NCBI RefSeq assembly: GCF_002420705.1
Contig: NZ_DIIM01000005.1
Coordinates: forward strand, 86,447-150,446
Reading direction: 5' to 3'
Length of the DNA stretch: 64,000 bases
Origin: Sphingobacterium sp. UBA5670
Lineage (GTDB): Bacteria > Bacteroidota > Bacteroidia > Sphingobacteriales > Sphingobacteriaceae
Shown here: piece after piece, positions 1-8,315 of the stretch
Position numbering within the stretch: position 1 is the first letter of the stretch
Layout: each line of letters begins with the position of its first letter
Made by a program: the position numbers and the translations under genes
Notes under the pieces: model-generated
Told to the model about the DNA's origin: nothing
What the model saw: the letters and a program-made list of their open reading frames with translations, nothing else
Database searches by the model: none

Positions 1-5
1 ACCAG

Positions 6-704
6 ATGAAAACCGAATTAAATAAGCTTTTTGGTGATTTTGTATCTATATTTTTTCCGAGAGAATGTGGCTGTTGCGGTTGTGTGCTTAAATATCAGGA
101 AAAGTTTATTTGTATAGCATGCGATTTCCATTTGCCTTACACCAACTTTCACGAGTACTCAGACAATGATACAGCTAGGCAACTATGGGGAAAAGCTCCT
201 GTGGAAGAGGCCTGTTCTTTCTTTTTGTTGCAAAAAGATAGTCGCGTCGAGCATCTAATTTATCAGATCAAATATAATAAACAGCCTTTCCTAGCCGAAT
301 ATTTTGGCTATCAATACGGCTTAAAATTACTAAAAGTACAGGCGTACCAAGGCATAGATTTTATTGTTCCCGTCCCGCTGCACAGTAGCAAATTCCGAAA
401 AAGAGGATACAATCAATCCACTTACTTCGGCAGGGGATTGTCCAGAGCGATGGAAATCCCTTTACGGGAAGATATTTTGATCAGAAAGAAAGCGACAATT
501 AGCCAGACAGGTAAAGGGCGGCTCGACCGGTACGAAAATGTAAACGATGTCTTCGATTGCCAGCCCACTGTACTAATGGCTAATGTGCACATTTTACTGG
601 TGGACGATGTGTTGACAACAGGTGCAACAATTGTTTCAGCAGCATTAACGCTTCTGGCTTCTTTTGATTGTCGGGTATCTATTGTTACTTTGGCAAGAGC
701 CTAG
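6..704 (+). CDS. comF: ComF-family phosphoribosyltransferase-like protein
   Basis: A 232-residue protein of the ComF/GntX family, which in other bacteria supports DNA uptake or is of unknown housekeeping role. The N-terminus carries cysteines at residues 21, 23, 24, 26, 36 and 39, the family's probable zinc site. The C-terminal half is a type I phosphoribosyltransferase fold with the PRPP-loop motif ILLVDDVLTTGAT near residues 196-208, and the family stretch VPLHSSKFRKRGYNQS lies mid-protein. Length is normal for the family. The start lies five bases from the window edge, so upstream context is missing. Biochemical substrate is not known for this family. Confidence 0.88.
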   Translation: MKTELNKLFGDFVSIFFPRECGCCGCVLKYQEKFICIACDFHLPYTNFHEYSDNDTARQLWGKAPVEEACSFFLLQKDSRVEHLIYQIKYNKQPFLAEYFGYQYGLKLLKVQAYQGIDFIVPVPLHSSKFRKRGYNQSTYFGRGLSRAMEIPLREDILIRKKATISQTGKGRLDRYENVNDVFDCQPTVLMANVHILLVDDVLTTGATIVSAALTLLASFDCRVSIVTLARA

Positions 705-868
705 CCGATCATGCTATCCCATAGGACATGAATTCATTTAATTATCATGAGAAATAGAACCCATAATCCGTCCGGATAAAGTGAGTCCCAATAATTTGGG
801 GAACTTATATATTCGGGGTGTTTACCTTCAATAGAAATGACGATGTCAAAAGGACTTCCATAGAAAGC

Positions 869-1252
869 TTAGTTCCGTCTGTTGACAAAGTTTAAGAGAT
901 AGGCGAATCCTGCCATACCTATTCCGATCGTGTCTGCAAATAAATCCCACCAGTCACCGCTGCGATAAGTAAAGATATAAAGCTGAAGTAATTCTGTCAG
1001 CCCTGCAAATAAAAATCCGAGGATAGAAACAATAAAGACTGGAAGCCAGCGGGTTGGTTTGCCGCTAAATTGTTGGATCACCCCATTGTACAATAGCGTG
1101 CAGAAGACAAAGAACATACCGCAATGAACTAATTTATCCATACCTGGATAGGCGGGGACTGCATCAAAATTGTTGCCTGGGAGTGTGCATAAGATAATAA
1201 CTATGATGGCCCAAATAAAACACCATTTATAGTCTAGCAAGATTTTAATCAT
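869..1252 (-). CDS. VanZ-like membrane protein
   Basis: A 127-residue protein with about four hydrophobic membrane segments. The conserved stretch GMDKLVHCGMFFVFCTLLY and the later region around AGLTELLQLYIFTYRSGDWWD are typical of VanZ-like (PF04892) proteins, where the Asp/His and Glu/Gln residues are conserved. Members are small inner-membrane proteins of unclear biochemical role; the founding VanZ confers teicoplanin resistance, but Bacteroidota homologues are generally uncharacterised. It is convergent with the comF gene, and the 164-bp gap between them holds only two weak short inverted repeats. Confidence 0.8.
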   Translation of the reverse strand: MIKILLDYKWCFIWAIIVIILCTLPGNNFDAVPAYPGMDKLVHCGMFFVFCTLLYNGVIQQFSGKPTRWLPVFIVSILGFLFAGLTELLQLYIFTYRSGDWWDLFADTIGIGMAGFAYLLNFVNRRN

Positions 1253-1362
1253 GGCGATAAATATCCAAAAATTTCCTGATAGAAATAAAAATATTATTTA
1301 TTTAAAAATTATCACACTGTAAATCAGTTGTTTAGTTGTATTGTTTTGTTTTGTATGGTACT

Positions 1363-1399
1363 ATGTATTGCATGGTACCATAAAATACATATATCTTTG
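1363..1399 (+). promoter_or_regulatory. padR promoter with nested 28-bp palindromic operator
   Basis: A Bacteroidota -7 element TATCTTTG lies at 1392-1399, with a TTG -33 element at 1368-1370 (21-bp spacing). Between them is a nested palindrome centred at 1376.5: outer arms ATGTATT (1363-1369) and AATACAT (1384-1390), inner perfect palindrome ATGGTACCAT (1372-1381). Only two of 14 base pairs mismatch. The outer ATGT...ACAT arms match the style of known PadR operators. Binding here would block both promoter elements, so PadR autorepression with co-control of the overlapping pspC gene is the natural inference. Confidence 0.75.
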
Positions 1400-1406
1400 T
1401 ATTGTT

Positions 1407-1778
1407 ATGATAGCTGAAAATACACAAATCCAAATGAGGAAGGGGATACTTGAATATTGTATCCTATCCATAATTTCTCGAGGAGAAATTTATGCCTCCG
1501 ATATTATCAGCGAACTGAAGAAAGCTCAATTATTGGTTGTGGAAGGAACCTTATATCCGCTTTTAACACGTCTAAAGAATAATGGACTGTTAAGCTATAT
1601 ATGGAAGGAGTCGACTTCAGGTCCGCCTAGAAAATATTATGAAATCACCCAAGAAGGGTTAGAAGTCCTTTCACGGCTAGATGTTACCTGGAATGAGCTC
1701 GTGTTTGCTGTAAACACGTCATTGGTGGGTAGAAACAATGATTCAACTAAACCAGTTAAAGATAATAACGATGAATAA
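1407..1778 (+). CDS. PadR-family transcriptional regulator
   Basis: A 123-residue winged-helix regulator. The start MIAENTQIQMRKG at 1407 is preferred because the longer reading frame (from 1341) would run through the promoter and adds non-family sequence. The domain begins at MRKGILEYCILSIIS and includes the wing and recognition segment VEGTLYPLLTRLKNNGLL and GPPRKYYEIT, all diagnostic of PadR (PF03551). The start codon lies only 8 bases beyond the TATCTTTG box, so the mRNA may be nearly leaderless. The 3' end overlaps the start of the PspC-domain gene by 8 bases, indicating translational coupling. PadR next to a PspC-domain protein is a recurrent pairing in Bacteroidota; the inducing signal is not visible. 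Confidence 0.9.
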   Translation: MIAENTQIQMRKGILEYCILSIISRGEIYASDIISELKKAQLLVVEGTLYPLLTRLKNNGLLSYIWKESTSGPPRKYYEITQEGLEVLSRLDVTWNELVFAVNTSLVGRNNDSTKPVKDNNDE

Positions 1779-3441
1779 GACAATAATTATCAACATAAAT
1801 AGTATCGTCTTCCATATTGAAGAGGATGCTTATGAGGTGCTTCGCTCCTACATGATTGATATAAAGAAGCACTTTGGACAATCGGAAGATAGTAAGGAGA
1901 TTTTAGAAGACATCGAGAATCGTATTTCTGAGATGTTTACCGAAAAGATTCAGGCGGGCAGCAAAGAAGTTCTGAATATGGACGATGTGAATGCTGTTAT
2001 AGAGCAAATGGGGAGCGTCAGCGATTTCGAATCTGAAGATCAGGATGGTTATGCGTCTTTTCAGCGCCAGCCGAATGCAGACGGTTTTAAAGTAGGGAAG
2101 AAGTTGATGCGGGACCCTGATGACAAAGTGTTCAGCGGAGTATGTAGCGGACTGGGGCACTTTTTTGGCATCGAAGCTAAATGGGTTAGGTTACTATTCG
2201 CTTTATTTGTTGTGATCGGGGGATCAGGTGTGCTTGTCTATGTCATCCTATGGATCGTCATGCCGCTGGCTGTAACCCGTGCAGATAAGATGGAAATGCG
2301 TGGGGAAGCACCGAACATTCAGAACTTCAAACGTTCTTTTGATGAAGAAATGAGCGGGGTAAGGGATTCCTTTTCGAGGGGAATGGATCGTACCGGTGAT
2401 GGTGTTGCTAAACTATTGCAGGTCTTTGTGAAAGTCATCGGTGTATTCTTTGTTATTATCGTCGGGTTGACGCTCATCGGATTGATCATTGGGCTTATCT
2501 TCTTTGCCTTGGCTATTGTGAACGTAATTCCTGACGTCATGGACGATTCTGGTCCTTTCTACCTCATGAATCCGAGTGATGTACCTTTCGCTTTGATCGC
2601 GGGTTTCTTGGCCATTTTTATCCCTTTTGCTGGATTGTTCTATTTGCTTCTCCGTGTTCTCTTCGAGAAAAAACCGATGAACAATTATTTGACCACGACT
2701 TTATTCTTGGTATGGTTGGCATCGATTGGAGCGATTATTTATTATTCGACATCTGTAGCGAAAGAATTTAGAGAATCAAGTACGATCGTTGAAGAGAAGC
2801 CCTTGCAAAAACAAAACATTTATTATTTGAATGAAAATGACGTCAGGGTAATTCGATTAAAAAATGGTGTAAGAAGTGATATCGGTATTAAAAATGAAAA
2901 CGTTTCAACCTATTTGAGGCGTAATATCCGTATTCGAATTGAGCGTATTGACTCCTTGCAAGAACCTTATGTGCGCTACGAGTATTCGGCAAAAGGAAAT
3001 ACATATAAAGCAGCCACTGATAGAGCCGGTAAAATTAATTATGCCTTGAGACAGGATAGTACATTATTGACCTTCGATAATGCTTTCCAATTGAATGAAG
3101 GCGAACTTTATCGGGATCAGGAAGTTAATATTACCTTATTCCTTCCTGTGGGTACAAAATTGGTCATTAATGATCATCTGGAAGATAAATTAAGAGATAT
3201 CTCATTCTACGAGTGCAGAGATCGCTATAAGGAAGATTTAAATGATGTAAAGGATGTTGAATTTGTGGTTACTTCCCTTGGACTGAAATGTGCTTTAGCT
3301 CCAAGAGATTCCGATGAAAGTGAAGACCATAACGCAAGTGAAAATGAAGTAGTTGCAAATGATACTTCTATTGTTATCCGCAGGGACACAATTATCAATG
3401 TCAAAAAAGATGGTGTTACCATCGAGACAAAAAAGAAATAA
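1771..3441 (+). CDS. PspC-domain membrane protein
   Basis: A 556-residue protein starting MNKTIIININSIVFHIEED. The first 100 residues are a soluble region found ahead of PspC domains in Bacteroidota. A PspC domain (phage-shock protein C type, PF04024) spans about residues 113-170, with RDPDDKVFSGVCSGLGHFFG followed by a transmembrane segment. Three further membrane segments lie at about residues 215-325. The C-terminal 220 residues are predicted extracytoplasmic, end in a charged tail, and lack a motif I recognise. Likely role: membrane-stress sensing or maintenance, regulated by the overlapping padR gene. An isoleucine-rich start at 1738 also exists but is less likely because it would overlap padR by 41 bases. 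Confidence 0.85.
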   Translation: MNKTIIININSIVFHIEEDAYEVLRSYMIDIKKHFGQSEDSKEILEDIENRISEMFTEKIQAGSKEVLNMDDVNAVIEQMGSVSDFESEDQDGYASFQRQPNADGFKVGKKLMRDPDDKVFSGVCSGLGHFFGIEAKWVRLLFALFVVIGGSGVLVYVILWIVMPLAVTRADKMEMRGEAPNIQNFKRSFDEEMSGVRDSFSRGMDRTGDGVAKLLQVFVKVIGVFFVIIVGLTLIGLIIGLIFFALAIVNVIPDVMDDSGPFYLMNPSDVPFALIAGFLAIFIPFAGLFYLLLRVLFEKKPMNNYLTTTLFLVWLASIGAIIYYSTSVAKEFRESSTIVEEKPLQKQNIYYLNENDVRVIRLKNGVRSDIGIKNENVSTYLRRNIRIRIERIDSLQEPYVRYEYSAKGNTYKAATDRAGKINYALRQDSTLLTFDNAFQLNEGELYRDQEVNITLFLPVGTKLVINDHLEDKLRDISFYECRDRYKEDLNDVKDVEFVVTSLGLKCALAPRDSDESEDHNASENEVVANDTSIVIRRDTIINVKKDGVTIETKKK

Positions 3442-3447
3442 TATAAA

Positions 3448-3480
3448 ATATGTCTTCCGCCTTCGGTCGGAAGACATATT
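3448..3480 (+). terminator. Stem-loop after pspC gene
   Basis: A 12-13 bp inverted repeat, AATATGTCTTCCG (3448-3460 region) against CGGAAGACATATT (3468-3480), closes on a CTTCGG-type loop. It follows the pspC stop by six bases. There is no clear T run, so it may be a terminator or an mRNA-stabilising 3' hairpin. Confidence 0.65.
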
Positions 3481-3578
3481 ATTGAAGCTGTAACCAATCG
3501 AAAACAGCGCTGAACGTTGTGTGATAAGCTTATTTAATACCATCAGAAGTAAATGCCATTACACCTATTTATAATCGA

Positions 3579-5987
3579 ATGAAAAGATATTTTTACCTAT
3601 TACTCTTAAATTTTTTAATGGCTTCCTTTGCCTGTGCGCAAGTGAAAGTTACAGGCAAGGTACATGTGGAAAATAATGTGCCTTTGGCCTCTGCAACGGC
3701 TTATCTGATGAAGGCAAAGACAACTGTTATTATGAAAGCTGTTGTTACAGACGGAAATGGAGAATACCATTTTTCGGATATAAAAGATGGAAGTTATTAT
3801 ATTGATGTCAAAATGGTTGGGTACACTGCCAATAAGAGCAACGTATTTAATATCAGTAAATCAGATTACAAGGTCCCAGCGATCCTGCTGAACACAGACA
3901 CACGAAAATTGCAGGAAGTTGCCGTAGAGGGTAAGCGGCCGATGGTTGAAAGCAAGCCTGGTAAACTGGTTTTAAATGTGGAAAATTCTCCCTTGGCCGC
4001 AGGGAATAATGCCTTAGATATTGTACAGCGGGCTCCTGGAGTGAGCTTAGATAACAATAATAATCTACAGTTGATGGGGCAATCTGGTGTATCAGTGACC
4101 ATCGATGGGCGGCAGACCTATATGTCCGGCGAACAGTTGGTGAATTTTTTGAAGAGTACGGATGGCAATCAGATTAAGTCCGTCGAAGTAATTACCACTC
4201 GTGCAGCAAAAGATGACGCTGAGGGGGCAGTGGGAACAATTAATATTGTACTCAAAAAAAATCGGATGGAAGGTTTTAACGGAACCTTTAACATGACGGC
4301 AGGGAGGGGAGAAAAATTCAGAGGGAATAGCTCCTTATCCTTAAACTATAAGAAGAATAATACGACAGTATTTGGGTCGTATGCGTATTCGGATGAAAAA
4401 AGCCACCGGAAGCTCCTACTTGATCGTGTTATTCAGAATAAAGGTGAAAAGACCTATTTTAAACAAAGGTCAATATTGGATGAAAAGGAACAGAACCATT
4501 CCTATCGCTTCGGTGTTGAGCAAAGGACATCGGCCAGAAACACGTTAACCGTGCAGTTTAATGGATCGAATAATATCGAATACAATGATAATGATAGTAA
4601 GACCAATGTAGGAAAGTCTTTTACAACATTGGATTCGCTTTTAATTTCGACATCGCAGTTCAAAGAATTATTTGATCGTTACTCTGCTAATTTAAATAAT
4701 GAGTTTAGAATTGATTCGAATGGCAGAAAACTTACCCTTGATTTGGATTGGAGTAAATTCAAAAGCAGTAAGCGGGTAAGCTATAATAATCAATATTTTG
4801 ATGGTCAAATGGATGCGATTACTCCAGAGGAGATCCAACGCAGCAGAATGCCTATCGGAATCGATATCTATGTGGCCAAACTGGATTATGAACAACCCCT
4901 AACTAAGATTTCTAAGCTTGAAATGGGAGCAAAGTATTCTAACGTTACGTCGGATAACGACTTAACCTTTGAGGATTTTTTGAACAATTCTTGGATTAAT
5001 AATGAAAAGCGTACGAATCATTTTGTTTATAAAGAGCAGATTGCCGCTGGATATATAGACTATAACAATACGATAGGAAAATGGGGGCTGAAGGTCGGAG
5101 CGAGAGGCGAATATACCTTTTCTGATGGAAACTCGTTGACCCTAAATAAGCAAGTGAAACGGAATTACTTTAAACTTTTTCCGAATGCAAATCTGACATA
5201 TACACTTCATGAGAATCATATTCTTTCCTTAGGTTACGCAAGAAAAATCACCCGTCCTAATTACCGACAGTTGAATCCTTTTGATTATTTCATTGATAAA
5301 CTAACCTTTGAACGTGGTAATCCTTACCTGAATCCGCAATTTTCCAATGAATTCACACTAAACTATACTTTAATGCAACGTTATAATGTGACATTGGGTA
5401 TTAACGATGTGCGGGATGCGATTGTAGAGAGCATGGGGCAGGATTCAGTGCTGAAACAGACTTGGGTTATACGTGAAAATTTAGGTAAAAATCTGACGGC
5501 TTATCTGAATCTGAACATCCCGATTACAGTGTCCAAGATTTGGAGTATGAACAACAATATTACAGGCATCCATTTTAATTTTGATGGTATGGTGAGCGGT
5601 CATCCGTTGAAAAGGAAGTCATTTCTTTTGCAGGCGACATCAATGCATAATTTAAAAGTGGCGAAAAGTCTGTCGGCCAATGTTAACTTACGGTATTTCT
5701 CTCCTTTCAAATATAATGTATACGATATGAAGGCACGTTGGGATATGGAGGTGGGAGCGACAAAAACATTTAAAGATCAACGTAGTTCTTTGAAGTTGGC
5801 GGTGAGTGACTTGTTTAATACAGGGAATCAGAATCTGAAAACAAATTTCGGAGATTTTGACTCCAGTATCAGGCAATACCAGGATCGTCGTGTTGTTCGA
5901 TTAACCTATTCATATAAATTTGGAAATTTAAAAAATAACTATCGTAAGAAAGATACGAGCAATGAAGAGAAAGAAAGAGCACAATAG
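3579..5987 (+). CDS. TonB-dependent receptor-like outer-membrane beta-barrel protein
   Basis: An 802-residue outer-membrane protein with signal peptide MKRYFYLLLLNFLMASFACA. Residues about 22-105 form a carboxypeptidase-regulatory-like domain (VTGKVHVENNVPLASATAYL), followed by a plug-like region with NALDIVQRAPGVSLD and VSVTIDGRQTYMSGEQ, then an outer-membrane barrel of the OMP_b-brl_3 (PF14905) type to the C-terminus. The stretch SLGYARKITRPNYRQLNPF is characteristic of this family. There is no SusD partner next to it, so it is not a classical SusC. The ligand is unknown. It stands alone between two hairpins and is probably monocistronic. Confidence 0.88.
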   Translation: MKRYFYLLLLNFLMASFACAQVKVTGKVHVENNVPLASATAYLMKAKTTVIMKAVVTDGNGEYHFSDIKDGSYYIDVKMVGYTANKSNVFNISKSDYKVPAILLNTDTRKLQEVAVEGKRPMVESKPGKLVLNVENSPLAAGNNALDIVQRAPGVSLDNNNNLQLMGQSGVSVTIDGRQTYMSGEQLVNFLKSTDGNQIKSVEVITTRAAKDDAEGAVGTINIVLKKNRMEGFNGTFNMTAGRGEKFRGNSSLSLNYKKNNTTVFGSYAYSDEKSHRKLLLDRVIQNKGEKTYFKQRSILDEKEQNHSYRFGVEQRTSARNTLTVQFNGSNNIEYNDNDSKTNVGKSFTTLDSLLISTSQFKELFDRYSANLNNEFRIDSNGRKLTLDLDWSKFKSSKRVSYNNQYFDGQMDAITPEEIQRSRMPIGIDIYVAKLDYEQPLTKISKLEMGAKYSNVTSDNDLTFEDFLNNSWINNEKRTNHFVYKEQIAAGYIDYNNTIGKWGLKVGARGEYTFSDGNSLTLNKQVKRNYFKLFPNANLTYTLHENHILSLGYARKITRPNYRQLNPFDYFIDKLTFERGNPYLNPQFSNEFTLNYTLMQRYNVTLGINDVRDAIVESMGQDSVLKQTWVIRENLGKNLTAYLNLNIPITVSKIWSMNNNITGIHFNFDGMVSGHPLKRKSFLLQATSMHNLKVAKSLSANVNLRYFSPFKYNVYDMKARWDMEVGATKTFKDQRSSLKLAVSDLFNTGNQNLKTNFGDFDSSIRQYQDRRVVRLTYSYKFGNLKNNYRKKDTSNEEKERAQ

Positions 5988-6011
5988 GACTGGATTGTTT
6001 TTAAAATATGT

Positions 6012-6045
6012 AACCGTAGGAATGTCATATTCTTACGGTTTTTTT
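6012..6045 (+). terminator. Rho-independent terminator after OMP gene
   Basis: A 12-bp stem with one G-U pair, AACCGTAGGAAT (6012-6023) against ATTCTTACGGTT (6029-6040), a five-base loop, and a run of T residues ending at 6045. It lies 25 bases after the stop codon. Confidence 0.85.
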
Positions 6046-6159
6046 GGCATTGTCTGTTTCATATATTTAAGGTGTTCGGAGTACTTCACATAACTTATGA
6101 ATCAGAAAGCATCTTTTTCTGTTTAGCTGTTATTGTTTAAGAAATGTGCCAAATTTTAA

Positions 6160-7170
6160 TTAGTCATTTTTGACCAATTCGGTAGGCAATACACGAGTTT
6201 CAAATTCCGTAATGGGATATTTTGCTTCTATTAACTTAATAAGCAATTCTGTGGCAATTTTTCCCATTTCGAATGCAGGTTGGCGAATTGCGGTCACTTT
6301 GGCAGAAAATAGGTCCACAACGTTTGAATTTGTGAATCCTGCAATGGCGATACCTTGTGCAGGCTCGAAAGGCCTTTTTTTTATGACATGAAGATATCCT
6401 GTGGTTAATTTATCGCCGGAAATGAAGATAGCATCGAAACCAATGCGGAGAAGTTCCTCAACAGCCTTCTCAACTTCCTCTAAATGTAGTCCACCATGTT
6501 GACAATATTTTACCAAATTTGGGTCGAAATCGATATGATTTGCCATCAGGGCCTTTTTATAGCCAATTAATCGATCTTTCGTTATGGACAATGATTTAGA
6601 GTTTGTAAGGTGCGCAATTTTCTTCTTTCCAAGTGTTATGAGGTGCTGAGTTGCATCATAGGCTCCTTGTTGATTGTTTACGACAACTTTGTAGGTGTCG
6701 AACTGCTGTGGAATCCGATCAAAAAAGACAATTGGAAATCCTCTTTCTTTCAATTGATGTAGATAGGAGATGTCTTCAGTTTCCGAAGACAATGCAATCA
6801 GTAGTCCATCGATAGACCTAGAAGTTAGATATTCGACATTAAGTCGTTCCCGTTCCGAAGATTCGTGTGTTTGTGAAATAATAATCTGAAAGTTCTTGTC
6901 ATAAGCGATGGATTCTACACCGTTTATGACTTGGGAGAAAAAATTATTAGCTATTTCGCTTACAATAACACCGATCGAGTGACTTCGCCGCTCCTTCAAA
7001 CTCCTAGCGATAGGATTAGCACGATAGTTTATTTTTTTTGCGTATTCTAATACAATCTTTTTTGTTTCAGGACTTATTTCATAACTATCTCTCAAAGCTC
7101 TTGAGATCGTAGAAGTAGATAAATTGAGCGCTTTAGCAATATCTTTGATTGTATAGTTTTCGAATTTCAT
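6160..7170 (-). CDS. LacI-family regulator of the pectin/galacturonate locus
   Basis: A 336-residue repressor starting at MKFENYTIKDIAKALN (an ATG nine bases upstream is the alternative). The helix-turn-helix is YTIKDIAKALNLSTSTISRAL, followed by the hinge segment KKINYRANPIARSLKERRS; the rest is a periplasmic-binding-protein-like sensor domain. It is divergent from the CE12 esterase gene. A perfect 28-bp palindrome sits in the shared intergenic region, and a close relative of it lies at the head of the long pectin operon 15.7 kb away. It therefore probably represses both transcripts and is released by a galacturonate-derived inducer. The effector is inferred from context only. Confidence 0.92.
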   Translation of the reverse strand: MKFENYTIKDIAKALNLSTSTISRALRDSYEISPETKKIVLEYAKKINYRANPIARSLKERRSHSIGVIVSEIANNFFSQVINGVESIAYDKNFQIIISQTHESSERERLNVEYLTSRSIDGLLIALSSETEDISYLHQLKERGFPIVFFDRIPQQFDTYKVVVNNQQGAYDATQHLITLGKKKIAHLTNSKSLSITKDRLIGYKKALMANHIDFDPNLVKYCQHGGLHLEEVEKAVEELLRIGFDAIFISGDKLTTGYLHVIKKRPFEPAQGIAIAGFTNSNVVDLFSAKVTAIRQPAFEMGKIATELLIKLIEAKYPITEFETRVLPTELVKND

Positions 7171-7231
7171 AATCGGCAAAATAGACTATAATATTAATCA
7201 AAAAAAATTACAAAACCTAATTTGCGGGCAT

Positions 7232-7259
7232 ATGCAAACGTTGCCGGCAACGTTTGCAT
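7232..7259. promoter_or_regulatory. LacI-family operator, perfect 28-bp palindrome
   Basis: Left arm ATGCAAACGTTGCC (7232-7245) and right arm GGCAACGTTTGCAT (7246-7259) are exact reverse complements. The core GTTGCCGGCAAC has the form GTTnCCGGnAAC, as in the operators of E. coli GntR and IdnR, which are LacI-family proteins. It lies between the divergent lacI-type gene and the CE12 gene and could control both. Confidence 0.88.
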
Positions 7260-7364
7260 GGATTTTTGCAGATACTCATGTGAGCAAGTAAAATATACTT
7301 AGTAAACTTGATCTTGATAACCACATGGAATCGTTTTTTCTATTATTATAAACATTTTGATGAA

Positions 7365-8126
7365 ATGAAAAATTATGTTTTACTTTCAACTTTGTTAATC
7401 ATATTGCTTTTTGCTTTTAAGCAACAAGAATACACCACAATCTATATTATTGGCGATTCAACAGCTGCAAATAAAGAAAGCCGAACTTTTCCTGAAACAG
7501 GGTGGGGAATGGCTTTTGCAAAGATGTTTAACCAACAAGTTAAAGTCGACAATCGAGCATTAAATGGGCGTAGTACCAAATCCTTTAAACAAGATATGGG
7601 CAAGGACGGGAGCATTATTAATCATTGGGAGCCTATTTTTGAAAACCTCCGTCGCGGAGATTATGTTTTTATCCAGTTTGGACATAATGACGAAAAAGTC
7701 GATAAACCCAATTTGGGAACTTCATTGGAGGAGTTTGAGCAGAATTTGATTTTCTATATTAATCAAACAAAGGAGAAAGGGGGAATTCCAGTTCTTTTAA
7801 CACCAATAGCACGACGCAAATTTGAAAATGGCGTTCTCATCAAGACCCATGGACAATATCCAGCTGTTATCAGCAAAATTGCCCGAGACATGCAAATACC
7901 TTGTATTGACATGGAGGATCAGACAACATTACTTGTCAGGTCCTACGGAGAAGAAGGAAGTAAGAAATTATTTTTGCATGTGGACAGTGGTGATATGAAT
8001 TATCCACAGGGAAAGAAAGATGATACACATTTGAATACCTTTGGCGCCAATGAAGTGGCGAAGCTAGTTGCTAAGGGGATTCGCGAATTGCAGTTACCTA
8101 TTCAGACAAATTTGATTGTGAAGTAA
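7365..8126 (+). CDS. Rhamnogalacturonan acetylesterase-like SGNH hydrolase (CE12)
   Basis: A 253-residue SGNH/GDSL hydrolase that probably removes acetyl groups from the rhamnogalacturonan backbone of pectin. The start MKNYVLLSTLLIILLFAF gives a signal peptide or N-terminal anchor; the longer frame from 7308 adds 19 implausible residues. The catalytic serine is Ser32 in IYIIGDSTAANK, the oxyanion-hole motifs are NGRSTKSF and FGHND, and the Asp/His pair is Asp219 and His222 in KKDDTHLN, as in CE12 enzymes. It is divergent from the LacI regulator across the palindromic operator, so it belongs to the same regulon as the minus-strand pectin operon. Confidence 0.85.
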   Translation: MKNYVLLSTLLIILLFAFKQQEYTTIYIIGDSTAANKESRTFPETGWGMAFAKMFNQQVKVDNRALNGRSTKSFKQDMGKDGSIINHWEPIFENLRRGDYVFIQFGHNDEKVDKPNLGTSLEEFEQNLIFYINQTKEKGGIPVLLTPIARRKFENGVLIKTHGQYPAVISKIARDMQIPCIDMEDQTTLLVRSYGEEGSKKLFLHVDSGDMNYPQGKKDDTHLNTFGANEVAKLVAKGIRELQLPIQTNLIVK

Positions 8127-8262
8127 CTTTATAGGGTGCTATAAAATCAGAAAGAATCGTAAACTCAAATTAATTTGATCGACAGAGGGGAAGGCTTGTC
8201 CTAACAAGATGCAGGTGATATGAAAAAATGCTTGGAAAATTTCTGAAAAAATGGATTTTCGG

Positions 8263-8299
8263 AAAAAAGCGACATCGATTATTTCGATGTCGCTTTTTT
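8263..8299. terminator. Bidirectional terminator between CE12 and gapN genes
   Basis: AAAAAAGCGACATCGA (8263-8278) pairs perfectly with TCGATGTCGCTTTTTT (8284-8299) around a five-base loop. The A run and T run let it act on both strands, ending the CE12 transcript and the long minus-strand operon whose last gene stops at 8316. Confidence 0.9.
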
Positions 8300-8315
8300 T
8301 GATATCAGCCGTTTA

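Noticed and set aside
705..868. Terminator between comF and the VanZ-like gene
   Set aside because: Only two short inverted repeats (ATCCG/CGGAT and CCCAA/TTGGG) without T runs are present, too weak to call.
1341..1406. Extended N-terminus of PadR from the ATG at 1341
   Set aside because: The stretch contains the operator and both promoter boxes, and the extra residues (aromatic- and Cys-rich) have no family match.
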